A stretch of 35,157 nt of DNA from CAZFLY01 sp964519995 (lineage in GTDB: Bacteria; Planctomycetota; Phycisphaerae; Sedimentisphaerales; Anaerobacaceae), in the NCBI GenBank assembly GCA_964519995.1, contig CAZFLY010000029.1, positions 1 through 35,157 of the forward strand, in the 5' to 3' direction. Positions 7,599 to 15,462 of this stretch are shown piece after piece. Position 1 is the first letter of the stretch; each line of letters begins with the position of its first letter. The notes beneath the pieces were generated by a model that was not told where the DNA came from, made no database searches, and saw only the letters and a program-made list of their open reading frames with translations. The position numbers were made by a program, and so were the translations under genes.

Positions 7599-9230
7599 AT
7601 GTTTAATGGTATTTTTCACATTCCTCAGCCTGCCAATGAGCCGTGTTTGCAATATACGCCTGGCAGTCCTGAACGCTCAGAACTGAAAAACAAACTAAAC
7701 GAGATGCTGAATCAACAGGTCGAGGTGCCGATGATAATCGGGGGCGAAGAGGTGCGCAACGGCAAACTGGCGGACATCCGCTGTCCGCACGACCACCAGC
7801 ATATATTGGGCAGGTACCATCAGGCTGATCCGGAGTTCGCCATAAAAGCTGTCGATGCTGCAGAAAAGGCCAAGAAGGAATGGGGCGAGATGCCCTGGGA
7901 ATCCAGGGCCGTGGTTCTGCTTAAGGCAGCAGATCTCCTGGCTGGGAAATATCGCCAAACACTTAACGCTGCGACGATGCTGAACATGAGCAAGACTCCG
8001 CACCAGGCGGAAATTGATGCTGCGTGCGAGCTGATAGATTTTTGGCGGTTCAATCCACATTTCATGGAAGAGGTGTATGGGGATCAACCCATGTCCACTA
8101 AGGGGGTACTCAACTATATGGAGCATAGGCCGCTTGACGGTTTTGTGTTTGCCTTGACGCCGTTCAATTTCACGTCAATCGCCGGCAATCTGCCGACTTC
8201 ACCGGCGCTTATGGGAAATACAGTTGTTTGGAAGCCGGCATCAGCGGCGGTGCTGCCTGCCTACTTCATTATGAAAATCCTTGAGGAGGCGGGTATGCCG
8301 CCTGGAGTCATAAATATGGTGCCAGGGCCCGGGCCGGTCGTTGCGCCGCCGATTCTCAACGATGTAAGGTTAGGTGGAATTCACTTTACCGGCAGCACAT
8401 ACGTTTTTTCGACAATTTGGCTCACAATTGGAAAGGATATTCGTAAGTACGTCTCGTACCCGAGAATCGTGGGTGAGACGGGTGGGAAAAATTTCATTTT
8501 TGCACACATTAGCGCGAATATCGAGGCTTTAGTAGCTGCGGTAGTCCGTGGAGCCTATGAATATCAAGGGCAGAAGTGCTCGGCGGCGTCACGCTTGTAT
8601 GTGCCTGATTCGGTCTGGCCCCAGTTCAAGGAGCGACTGCTGGAAGAGATAAAAGCAGTCAAGATGGGTGACATTGTTGACTTTAGTAACTTTATTGGAG
8701 CAGTCATCGATAAAAAGGCGTTCGATACGATTGTGGAGTATATCGAGTTTGCTAAGAATTCGCCAGATATGGAGATTATAACAGGCGGCGGTTACGATGA
8801 CTCTAAGGGATACTTCATAGAGCCAACAGTAGTCGTCAGCAAAGACCCGAAGTCCAAGCTCATGGTTGAGGAAATCTTTGGGCCTGTGCTGACTTTATAC
8901 GTTTATCCGGAGGCCGAATATGGTAAGACGCTTGAGCTCTGTGACAGGACTTCACCTTACGCGCTGACAGGTTCGATATTTGCACTCGACCGCCCGGCGA
9001 TAGTCAAGGCCATGAATATGCTCCGGCACGCAGCAGGCAACTTCTATGTCAACGATAAGCCTACCGGTGCGGTTGTTGCCCAACAGCCATTCGGCGGGAC
9101 ACGGGCATCCGGAACAAACGATAAGGCTGGTAGCTGGCTTAATCTGGAGCGGTGGGTTTCACCACGAGCCATAAAAGAGACATTCCTGCCGCCAAGGGAC
9201 TTCCATTATCCCTATATGCAGGAGGAATAG
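7599..9230 (+). CDS. pruA: L-glutamate gamma-semialdehyde (delta-1-pyrroline-5-carboxylate) dehydrogenase
   Basis: A 543-residue aldehyde dehydrogenase oxidising glutamate semialdehyde to glutamate with NAD, the second step of proline (and ornithine) breakdown. It is the single-domain form resembling the mitochondrial ALDH4 type, not the PutA fusion: the N-terminus (FNGIFHIPQPANEP), GYDDSKGYFIEPTVV and the segment TPHQAEIDAACELIDFWRFN are typical. Catalytic residues are E293 in GETGGKN and C327 in YQGQKCSAAS; LTPFNFTSIAGN and FTGST mark the cofactor fold. AGGAG lies 8 bases before the ATG. No proline dehydrogenase is in the window. A strong terminator follows, so it is probably transcribed alone. 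Confidence 0.92.
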   Translation: MFNGIFHIPQPANEPCLQYTPGSPERSELKNKLNEMLNQQVEVPMIIGGEEVRNGKLADIRCPHDHQHILGRYHQADPEFAIKAVDAAEKAKKEWGEMPWESRAVVLLKAADLLAGKYRQTLNAATMLNMSKTPHQAEIDAACELIDFWRFNPHFMEEVYGDQPMSTKGVLNYMEHRPLDGFVFALTPFNFTSIAGNLPTSPALMGNTVVWKPASAAVLPAYFIMKILEEAGMPPGVINMVPGPGPVVAPPILNDVRLGGIHFTGSTYVFSTIWLTIGKDIRKYVSYPRIVGETGGKNFIFAHISANIEALVAAVVRGAYEYQGQKCSAASRLYVPDSVWPQFKERLLEEIKAVKMGDIVDFSNFIGAVIDKKAFDTIVEYIEFAKNSPDMEIITGGGYDDSKGYFIEPTVVVSKDPKSKLMVEEIFGPVLTLYVYPEAEYGKTLELCDRTSPYALTGSIFALDRPAIVKAMNMLRHAAGNFYVNDKPTGAVVAQQPFGGTRASGTNDKAGSWLNLERWVSPRAIKETFLPPRDFHYPYMQEE

Positions 9231-9264
9231 TCCTAAAGAAACCAAGCTTTACGAAACTCAGATA

Positions 9265-9295
9265 GCCGAAGGTTTAAAACGCCTTCGGTTTTTTT
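9265..9295 (+). terminator. Intrinsic terminator after pruA
   Basis: A perfect 7-bp stem CCGAAGG (9266-9272) and CCTTCGG (9282-9288), with a 9-base loop, is followed by seven T residues (9289-9295). It lies 35 bases after the pruA stop codon. Confidence 0.9.
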
Positions 9296-9418
9296 ATTGA
9301 AGCGGGTTTTACCAATCATAAAAAGTATATGCGCTACTGCCCGGCAATTCAGTGAATAAGTAATACTAATTGCGAATAATGAATGCGTTTATTCGTGTCA
9401 TTTCGAGCGAGTCCCTGT

Positions 9419-9438
9419 GTCTTCTGTCGAAGACAGAA
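9419..9438 (+). repeat. Hairpin module A, copy 1
   Basis: GTCTTCTGTCGAAGACAGAA, identical to 9613-9632. It folds either as TTCTGTC/GACAGAA or as GTCTTC/GAAGAC. It forms the loop end of the hairpin inserted at 9411-9446. Confidence 0.85.
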
Positions 9439-9492
9439 ACAGGGACGAAGTCGAGAGATCTATTTTAACAGATTTCTCCACTACGCCCCAGT

Positions 9493-9513
9493 GCTTTCTT
9501 GCGAAAGCAAGAA
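9493..9513 (+). repeat. Hairpin module B, intact copy
   Basis: This 21-base palindromic module pairs TTCTTGC with GCAAGAA around GAAA, or alternatively GCTTTC with GAAAGC. It is the uninterrupted counterpart of the split module at 9590-9600 plus 9644-9655. It has the same dual-fold layout as module A. Confidence 0.85.
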
Positions 9514-9582
9514 CGGGGGCTTCGGTCGAAAAGACATAAGCGCAAATTTTAATCGCAATTGGTGTAACCCACCGACAGATAA

Positions 9583-9661
9583 CCCCCATGCTTTCTTGCG
9601 TGCCTCCCCCGAGTCTTCTGTCGAAGACAGAATCGGGGGCAGGCGAAAGCAAGAATGGGGG
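9583..9661. repeat. Hairpin within a hairpin: module B split by a module A hairpin
   Basis: The outer stem is CCCCCAT (9583-9589) with ATGGGGG (9655-9661), followed by CTAAATA as in the 205-324 cluster. Inside is module B, split after GCTTTCTTGCG (9590-9600) and resumed as CGAAAGCAAGAA (9644-9655). The 43-base insert (9601-9643) is itself a hairpin with arms CCTCCCCCGA and TCGGGGGCAGG around module A (9613-9632). CG is present on both sides of the insert (9599-9600 and 9644-9645) but only once in the intact module B at 9493-9513. Confidence 0.85.
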
Positions 9662-9776
9662 CTAAATACAGGAATCTATCCGGCCTGGTAGTGGATACGA
9701 AATAAAGGGATAAAGCGTATTTATTTTATATGAACCGTATTATTTCCTGTCAGTGATTAAAGCGCATACTTATCAA

Positions 9777-9805
9777 TTGACTGGTTCAACCGGCGAAGTT
9801 ATTCT
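9777..9805 (+). promoter_or_regulatory. Candidate promoter of lhgO
   Basis: TTGACT (9777-9782), 17-base spacer, TATTCT (9800-9805). It lies about 40 bases before the start codon, after the repeat block and the pruA terminator, so a promoter is expected here. Confidence 0.4.
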
Positions 9806-9846
9806 GTCGGTTCAAGAAGCCTGATTACGATTTGGAGTAAGGATTG

Positions 9847-11067
9847 ATGACGCAAGGGACTGACTTTGACATCATTGTAGTAGGTGGGGGCATAGTTGGT
9901 CTGGCTTCGGCTTATAAAATAACGTTGGGTCATCCCGAGATTAGACTCGCGGTGCTGGAGAAAGAGGGGAAAGTAGCAGTTCATCAAACCGGCCATGATT
10001 CAGGGGTGATTCATTCGGGCCTGTATTATGAGCCGGGCTCGAATAAAGCAAAAACATGCTCCAACGGGCGCAAACAACTTGTGGCTTTTGCTAAGAAGCA
10101 CCAGATACCTCATGAGATTTGTGGCAAGATAATTGTGGCAACCGAAGAGAGCGAACTGCCAGACTTGGAGCGTGTCTGGCACAACGGCCTGGCTAACGAA
10201 GTTGAAGGCATCGAGAAAATTGGCCTGGATCAGATCAAAAAGATTGAGCCCAACTGCACCGGCATTGCCGGCATCCTTGTTCCGTGCACAGGTATTATCG
10301 ACTTTGTCGAGGTTGCCAACAAGCTGGCTGAGCTTATTGAGAAGAAGGGAGACGGTAACAATGTTTTTGTTTCACATGAAGTAGTTGGCTTTGACAAGCA
10401 CGATTTCTATACTCGTATCATTACGAGCCAGGGAGATTTCAAGGCGCGGTACATAATAAATTGTGCCGGACTGCAGAGCGATAGAATCGCGCGAATGGAT
10501 GGAGTTGATACAAAGCTCAGGATCATTCCTTTTCGGGGGGACTATTATCAGCTCACAGAAGAAGCCTCACAGAAAGTAAACAACCTAATATATCCGGTGC
10601 CGGACCTGACTTTTCCCTTCCTTGGTATTCATTTCACACGCATAATCGATGGCTCGGTTGAGTGCGGGCCAAATGCTGTCTTCTCGTTCAAGAGAGAGGG
10701 CTATGGAAAGACCGACTTTAGCTGGACGGACGCCTGGGAGTCACTGACTTATCGGGGGACATGGAAGTTATTTATACGGCACTGGAGGTATGGGTTGAGT
10801 GAATACTCGCGAGCTTTTTCTAAAAAGCTGTTCCTTTCGCGGTTGCGTCGGCTTATTCCATCACTCGGTCCGGATGATATAATTGCCAGCACCAGCGGCG
10901 TTCGTGCTCAGGCGATTGGAGCTCGAGGCAAGATCATTGATGATTTTAAGATAGAAAGAAAGGGCAACTCGATTCACGTTCTGAATGCTCCGTCACCTGC
11001 TGCAACAGCCGCACTTGCTATCGGTGATCATATATGTAAGATGTCAGAAGAGTATTTCAAACTGTAG
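9847..11067 (+). CDS. lhgO: L-2-hydroxyglutarate oxidase
   Basis: A 406-residue FAD-dependent oxidoreductase of the DAO family that oxidises L-2-hydroxyglutarate to 2-oxoglutarate, passing electrons to the membrane quinone pool (LhgO/YgaF). Seen: FAD-binding IVVGGGIVGLASA near the N-terminus; the subfamily signature GHDSGVIHSGLYYEPGS followed by KAKTCSNGRKQL; the middle motif YIINCAGLQSDRIA; PFRGDYYQL; and FLGIHFTR. The C-terminus contains SGVRAQAI and NAPSPAATAALAIGDHI. The frame opens with TTG at 9844; the ATG at 9847 is preferred, with GGAG ending 9 bases upstream. It is convergent with the patatin gene, 23 bases between stops. With P5C dehydrogenase nearby it suggests disposal of five-carbon acids, but no shared operon is seen. 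Confidence 0.92.
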   Translation: MTQGTDFDIIVVGGGIVGLASAYKITLGHPEIRLAVLEKEGKVAVHQTGHDSGVIHSGLYYEPGSNKAKTCSNGRKQLVAFAKKHQIPHEICGKIIVATEESELPDLERVWHNGLANEVEGIEKIGLDQIKKIEPNCTGIAGILVPCTGIIDFVEVANKLAELIEKKGDGNNVFVSHEVVGFDKHDFYTRIITSQGDFKARYIINCAGLQSDRIARMDGVDTKLRIIPFRGDYYQLTEEASQKVNNLIYPVPDLTFPFLGIHFTRIIDGSVECGPNAVFSFKREGYGKTDFSWTDAWESLTYRGTWKLFIRHWRYGLSEYSRAFSKKLFLSRLRRLIPSLGPDDIIASTSGVRAQAIGARGKIIDDFKIERKGNSIHVLNAPSPAATAALAIGDHICKMSEEYFKL

Positions 11068-11090
11068 GTTTTAGCCTGCCCTGATACCTG

Positions 11091-12689
11091 TTATTCCCAG
11101 CCGAGAGATTTGCGTATCAGGTGTTCTTTGCTGTGAACAATGTATCTGCCTGCGGCTATCAAGAGGTTCTGTTGAGCCGAAGTTAACCGGTACTGCAAGC
11201 CTTTTTTCGTTAGGGCTGCCGGTGAGACCATAGAGATGCTGCGCACAATATCAAACGGCGTTATCTTCTCACAATCGATTGACTTCTTACTGCATAGTTC
11301 GGTCTTATCTTCTTCGGTTAATCCGTGCTTGTACAACTGCTCGAAGTCAACGCCGACAAGGTCATCGAAACTCAGATAGATGGGCACGATATTCTCGGAT
11401 TGACACAGCGTACTTACAATTTCGCGGTACCTGCCTCGCCAGGAATCGAGTGATATTTCCATTGTGCGGACTGCTGTCTTTGCGATCGAAGGGGCCTTGT
11501 CAGAGCTGGAGAAAGGACTAATGGCACCCTGGTAGGCGTCAATAATCAGCAATGCTGTTCTGGTTACCTGTGGGTAGTTTTTCTTTTGCATAAGCCTGAT
11601 AGCAGTAATGACACCGAGATTGTCCGCCATGCCACCGTCAACCAGGTATAGATAGGGATTATTTGGGTCCAATTTGTTTGTTAGCGTGTTAGCCGGCAAG
11701 GCAAAAGGAAAATTAGCACTGGAGGCTACCCCTACTGCCAGTGGCATATTCCAGACAAAGTCCTTATAGCTTGTCTTGTGCGGCTCAAATTTGTGTTTGG
11801 TCATACGATGTTTGAACCCGTCAATTCTGTAGAGCCTTAGCTGATCAGGTGTGAAAGGGAAGATTGCTCCATTCTCATACACGGTGGCATTTGCAATCCA
11901 GTAGGGCAGAATTGGCTTGTCTTGCGAATTCCGGCTCGGAACAAAAATATCTGAAAGCACCAGACTCGCATTTCGCCCCATGTTGTTGGGGCCAAAAATG
12001 TCTTTGTCTGGGAGCGATTTGAGCTTTCTTGTCCTCCATCTGTAGCTGAGCACATCGTCGTCGATAGCAAGTTCAAAGCGCTGGCCCCTGTCGCTAAGAC
12101 CGAGTTTGTTTAACGGCAAAATTGCTTCTATGAAGTCTTGTATAAAGTCCGAATATAATCCCTGAAGATGGCTTCTGATACAAGGGTCGGTTTTCTGAGC
12201 CGGCGGCGGCGTGTCTTTACAGGGACATTGAGGAAAAGAAATTTCCATAGCCTTGGCAAAGGAGTAATCCTGTTTGGTTCCTGTGAAATAATAATGGTCG
12301 TGTAGGCTTGCGATATAGGCACCGACGGCGAAACCTCCGCCGGAAACGGTTGAGAAATAGTCCACCTCCGAAAGAACGTTTCGCTTGGTGTTGGTCTTCT
12401 GTTTTATCTGCTCAAGTCCAAGTAGTGCACCAGCAGCAAAATTTGCAGCGCGGTATCCACCGCCGGAAGCAGCGACGGCAAGTGCCAGGTTTGGGTCCTG
12501 GCCGGAACGAAGTTGAACCGAGGTGTATTGGCTCAGGTCAAGCGAAAGTTCCTGAAAAGGTCTATCTTCCAGGTGTGGGGATATTGGCAGTTCTCTTCGC
12601 AGCTTCTGCGTGCAACCGTTCAGCAAAAGCACCTGTGCGAGAAGAATTCCTACAATCTTCAATAACTGTTTCCGTTGAGCCAGCAACAT
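11091..12689 (-). CDS. Patatin-like phospholipase lipoprotein
   Basis: A predicted lipoprotein of 532 residues with a patatin-type serine acyl hydrolase domain. The open frame begins at a TTG (12716); the ATG at 12689 (residue 10 of the longer frame) is preferred since it opens a signal peptide ending in the lipobox VLLLNGC. In longer-frame numbering: oxyanion loop SGGGYRA (84-90), nucleophile S125 in STVSGGG (a variant of GxSxG seen in several patatin subfamilies), and catalytic Asp D360 in YLVDGGMADN. About 230 residues separate nucleophile and Asp, with a large insert including a Cys/Pro-rich stretch (FPQCPCKDTPPP). Substrate is unknown; an envelope lipid acyl hydrolase is likely. No Shine-Dalgarno sequence is evident. 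It is divergent from priA. Confidence 0.82.
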   Translation of the reverse strand: MLLAQRKQLLKIVGILLAQVLLLNGCTQKLRRELPISPHLEDRPFQELSLDLSQYTSVQLRSGQDPNLALAVAASGGGYRAANFAAGALLGLEQIKQKTNTKRNVLSEVDYFSTVSGGGFAVGAYIASLHDHYYFTGTKQDYSFAKAMEISFPQCPCKDTPPPAQKTDPCIRSHLQGLYSDFIQDFIEAILPLNKLGLSDRGQRFELAIDDDVLSYRWRTRKLKSLPDKDIFGPNNMGRNASLVLSDIFVPSRNSQDKPILPYWIANATVYENGAIFPFTPDQLRLYRIDGFKHRMTKHKFEPHKTSYKDFVWNMPLAVGVASSANFPFALPANTLTNKLDPNNPYLYLVDGGMADNLGVITAIRLMQKKNYPQVTRTALLIIDAYQGAISPFSSSDKAPSIAKTAVRTMEISLDSWRGRYREIVSTLCQSENIVPIYLSFDDLVGVDFEQLYKHGLTEEDKTELCSKKSIDCEKITPFDIVRSISMVSPAALTKKGLQYRLTSAQQNLLIAAGRYIVHSKEHLIRKSLGWE

Positions 12690-12841
12690 CCGTTTTGCAC
12701 TTGAAAAAGGGTTCAATTTAGTTGCCTGTAATCATAAAGCTGTTTCTGCTGTTTGCAAAATAAAAAGTTATTCGAGTGAAACTTATTCTTTGCTCGGCGG
12801 CCATTACCATTTTGTGTGCTTTCCGCAGATAGCGAGTAATC

Positions 12842-12870
12842 TTGACACAGGTTTGGCAAGTTGGGACAAT
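12842..12870 (+). promoter_or_regulatory. Promoter of priA, close to the start codon
   Basis: A perfect TTGACA (12842-12847), 17-base spacer, then GACAAT (12865-12870, 4 of 6 to consensus). Transcription would begin about 12876-12879, essentially at the ATG at 12880, which has no Shine-Dalgarno sequence. This would make a leaderless or nearly leaderless mRNA. Confidence 0.55.
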
Positions 12871-12879
12871 CACCGTTGT

Positions 12880-15252
12880 ATGGCAAGGCATGTAACACAA
12901 AGCCTGTTTGGAGAAAACAAGACCAACCAAAACAGTTGCGCCCACATTGTCCGCGTAGTGTTCGAGTCAGCGGCGGATACTGAGTTCGATTATCTATTGC
13001 CGGATGAGTTCTGGCCGATTGAGGCAGGTCAGCGAGTTGAAGTTCCATTCGGCAAAAAAAACAAACTTGAGATTGGATTCTGTGTTGCGGTAGAGAAACG
13101 AGATTGCTTCTCTGCGCTCACAATGACGGAAGGAGGAAAAAAGCAGTTCAAACTGAAAGCGGTTGTCAGGATTGTTGATAAAGAGCCATTACTCAGCGCT
13201 GAACTTACGGAATTAGCCAGATGGATAAGTGATTACTATGTCTGTCCTCTGGGACAGGTCTTAGCTGCGATGGTGCCGGCAGCGGTGAAAAAGGGAATCG
13301 GGCTTCACAAACAAAAGTGTATTTACCTTCTGGTTGATAGTGACCAGGTGTTAAGTCAAGTAACAAGTAAGAAGCAAAAGGCGATTGTTAAGTATCTTCT
13401 AAATAAGGGGGCAATTGGACCAGATAAAGCCATTAACCAGCAAGATATCCTGACGTCAGTCGGCTGCACGAACGCTCCAGTGAAAAGACTTGCCGAAAAG
13501 CAGATTATAAAGATTGTTGAGAAAACAGTTCTTCGGTCTTTGCCCGCCATTCCAGTTCGAATGTATCTTAAAAGCCAAGCTATCACGCTCAACGAGGACC
13601 AGCGAAAGGCACTTGCCTACATTACAGAAGAAATCGAATCGGAAAAATTTGGCGTGACATTGTTGCACGGTGTTACCGACAGCGGCAAGACGGAACTATA
13701 CATAAGGGCAATAGAGGTTGTATTGAAAAAAGGCAAAGCTGCCATCGTCCTTTTGCCTGAGATCGCTCTTACCGCTCAGACGGTTCAACGATTCAGCGCA
13801 AGGTTCGAGAAAATAGCTGTATTGCACTCCGGCCTTACTGCCAGCCAGCGTCACTCGCAGTGGCAAAAAATAAAAGCGGGCGATGCTGACGTAGTTATCG
13901 GGGCGCGTTCAGCTATTTTTGCTCCACTATCAAATCTTGGACTTGTTATCGTCGATGAAGAACACGAGCCAAGCTATAAGCAGGACACAGCCCCACGGTA
14001 CCACGGCAGAGACGTTGCGATTAAACGGGCGCAACTTGCCGGCACTCATTGTATTCTTGGAAGTGCGACGCCTTCTTTAGAAACTCTGTCCAATTGTCAA
14101 AACAAAGGACACTTCAGCTTGGTGCGTTTGCCAAAGAGAGTTATGAACTTGCCTATGCCGGAAATGAAGCCTGTCGATTTACGGCAGGTGCCGGTGACAA
14201 AGGGCGGACTGAATCTTATAAGTAGGCCATTAGCAGAGCGGTTGAGCGAAATCCTTGCGAAACGAGAGCAGGCGATTCTACTTTTAAACAGGCGCGGTTA
14301 CAGCAACATTATTTTTTGCCCATCGTGCAAATACACGCTGCATTGTCATAACTGTGATGTGATGCTTACTTTCCATCGGGCAAAGGTCGGCAGCGATGAA
14401 CGGCTGCGTACCATCACCGGCAGGCATATGAATGGCGGCTATGCGGTGTGTCACTATTGCCTTGCTCAGACCCTTGTGCCGCAGAAATGCCCGCTCTGTC
14501 ACAAAGGCATGACAATGATTGGTCTTGGCTCGCAGCGGCTTGAAGAAGAGGTGACTGCAAAATTTCCCCAGGCGAGCGTTGAGAGAGTTGATAGTGACTC
14601 GATGTCAGGTCAGGACTATTACCGTATTCTGCAGGACTTTAGTGAAGGACGGATCGATATTTTGGCGGGGACACAGATGCTGGCAAAGGGCCTGCATTTT
14701 CCGAATGTCACCTTGGTAGGCATTATAAGTGCAGACACTTGTTTATATCTGCCGGATTTTCGAGCAAACGAACGCACTTTTCAGCTTATTTCCCAAGTTG
14801 CTGGTAGGGCGGGACGCTCAGAAAAAAAGGGAATTGTTTTTGTCCAAACATTTTTGCCTGAGCAGCCGGCTATACAGTTCGCGCTGCATGGCGACTTTGA
14901 CGGTTTTGTCCGAGAGGAGCTGAAGCATCGCAAAGCCTGCAATCTGCCGCCGGTTTGGCGATTGGCGAGAATCGTTATGCGAGATGTGAATTTTGACAAG
15001 TTAGAGCTTGCCAGTCAGAAGATGCGTGAGCGGTTGGATTCGATAGTAACCCGGCATGAGCTAAAAGCAGTCATCAGAGGACCTATGCCGGCAGTGATAA
15101 ATCGAATTCAGCGTTTTCACAGAATTCAAATAGTAATACAAGCTCCGGAGGCAGCGGTCATACAACAGTTGTTCGGTGCTCTGCGAGCTGACCGGCCGAT
15201 CCGGCCTACGGTAAAAATTGCCATAGACGTAGATCCTGTCAATCTATTATAG
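12880..15252 (+). CDS. priA: Primosomal protein N' (replication restart helicase PriA)
   Basis: A 3'-to-5' superfamily 2 helicase that recognises stalled forks and reloads the replisome. From the ATG at 12880 it has 790 residues; an in-frame TTG at 12790 would add 30 residues unlike the family and would place the promoter inside the gene. The N-terminal 3'-DNA-end-binding domain is seen at FDYLLPDEFWPIEAGQRVEVPFG. Helicase motifs: Walker A GVTDSGKT (264-271; Asp replaces the more usual Gly at a variable position), LLPEIALTAQ, Walker B VDEEHEPSYKQ, and GSATPSLET. The zinc-binding insertion has paired cysteines in CPSCKYTLHCHNCD and CHYC...CPLC, separated by a somewhat long linker. GTQMLAKGLHFPNVTLV and QVAGRAGR close the helicase core. 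Confidence 0.93.
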   Translation: MARHVTQSLFGENKTNQNSCAHIVRVVFESAADTEFDYLLPDEFWPIEAGQRVEVPFGKKNKLEIGFCVAVEKRDCFSALTMTEGGKKQFKLKAVVRIVDKEPLLSAELTELARWISDYYVCPLGQVLAAMVPAAVKKGIGLHKQKCIYLLVDSDQVLSQVTSKKQKAIVKYLLNKGAIGPDKAINQQDILTSVGCTNAPVKRLAEKQIIKIVEKTVLRSLPAIPVRMYLKSQAITLNEDQRKALAYITEEIESEKFGVTLLHGVTDSGKTELYIRAIEVVLKKGKAAIVLLPEIALTAQTVQRFSARFEKIAVLHSGLTASQRHSQWQKIKAGDADVVIGARSAIFAPLSNLGLVIVDEEHEPSYKQDTAPRYHGRDVAIKRAQLAGTHCILGSATPSLETLSNCQNKGHFSLVRLPKRVMNLPMPEMKPVDLRQVPVTKGGLNLISRPLAERLSEILAKREQAILLLNRRGYSNIIFCPSCKYTLHCHNCDVMLTFHRAKVGSDERLRTITGRHMNGGYAVCHYCLAQTLVPQKCPLCHKGMTMIGLGSQRLEEEVTAKFPQASVERVDSDSMSGQDYYRILQDFSEGRIDILAGTQMLAKGLHFPNVTLVGIISADTCLYLPDFRANERTFQLISQVAGRAGRSEKKGIVFVQTFLPEQPAIQFALHGDFDGFVREELKHRKACNLPPVWRLARIVMRDVNFDKLELASQKMRERLDSIVTRHELKAVIRGPMPAVINRIQRFHRIQIVIQAPEAAVIQQLFGALRADRPIRPTVKIAIDVDPVNLL

Positions 15253-15270
15253 TTGTAGCGGTAGTATTAT

Positions 15271-15281
15271 GATGTTATAGT
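15271..15281 (+). promoter_or_regulatory. Extended -10 element before the broken tRNA copy
   Basis: gatgttatagt includes TG-N-TATAGT. The same 11 bases occur at 16300-16310 before the intact tRNA, so the promoter was duplicated together with the tRNA 5' half. Confidence 0.45.
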
Positions 15282-15288
15282 TGTGTTG

Positions 15289-15322
15289 GTTTATCGGGGA
15301 GTAGCTCAGTTTGGCTAGAGCG
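15289..15322 (+). repeat. 34-nt direct repeat (tRNA 5' half), left copy
   Basis: Identical to 16326-16359. It covers four or five leader bases, the acceptor 5' strand, the D arm and the base before the anticodon stem. The copies bound about 1 kb that holds two small genes. Confidence 0.9.
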
Positions 15323-15350
15323 TCCCTTAGGGAAGGTCGCTCGTTCAAAT
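15295..15350 (+). pseudogene. Broken tRNA gene
   Basis: The acceptor 5' strand CGGGGAG, D arm GCTC...GAGC and a recognisable AGGTCGC...GTTCAAAT T-arm portion are present. The anticodon arm is reduced to TCCC-TTA-GGGA, with no room for a 7-base loop. The T stem cannot pair and no acceptor 3' strand CTCCCCG follows. What follows instead is an AT-rich imperfect hairpin (about 15345-15375). Confidence 0.7.
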
Positions 15351-15462
15351 TTCAATTCATTTGTGTTGAATTTGGTTTTAGAGCGTTAACTAAATTTATC
15401 AATTGAGTAAAGACCGGCATCGCTAAAATGGCCAGGCGAAAGAAGATTTATCAAAGGCAAAA

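Larger units (their letters stand above)
9397..9537. repeat. Large palindrome with a smaller hairpin inserted in each arm
   Basis: Left arm GTCATTTCGAGCGA (9397-9410) continues at 9449-9461; right arm AGATTTCTCCACTACGC continues as TTCGGTCGAAAAGAC to about 9535. Together they form an imperfect inverted repeat around ATTTTAAC. The left arm is interrupted by a 36-base hairpin (9411-9446: GTCCCTGT with ACAGGGAC) flanked by GA at 9409-9410 and 9447-9448. The right arm is interrupted by a 32-base hairpin (9487-9518) flanked by GC at 9485-9486 and 9519-9520. Removing each insert plus one dinucleotide restores the arms. Confidence 0.75.

Noticed and set aside
7599..11067. pruA and lhgO as one catabolic operon
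   Set aside because: A strong terminator and more than 500 bases of repeat-filled sequence separate them, and lhgO has its own candidate promoter.
11091..12689. Patatin-like gene as an abortive-infection or defence effector
   Set aside because: It has a lipoprotein signal peptide and no defence partner genes (such as a nucleotidyltransferase) nearby, so an envelope enzyme is more likely.
13143..15252. PriA Walker A change (GVTDSGKT) as an inactive helicase
   Set aside because: The GxxxxGKT consensus is still met and all other motifs are intact, so activity is expected.
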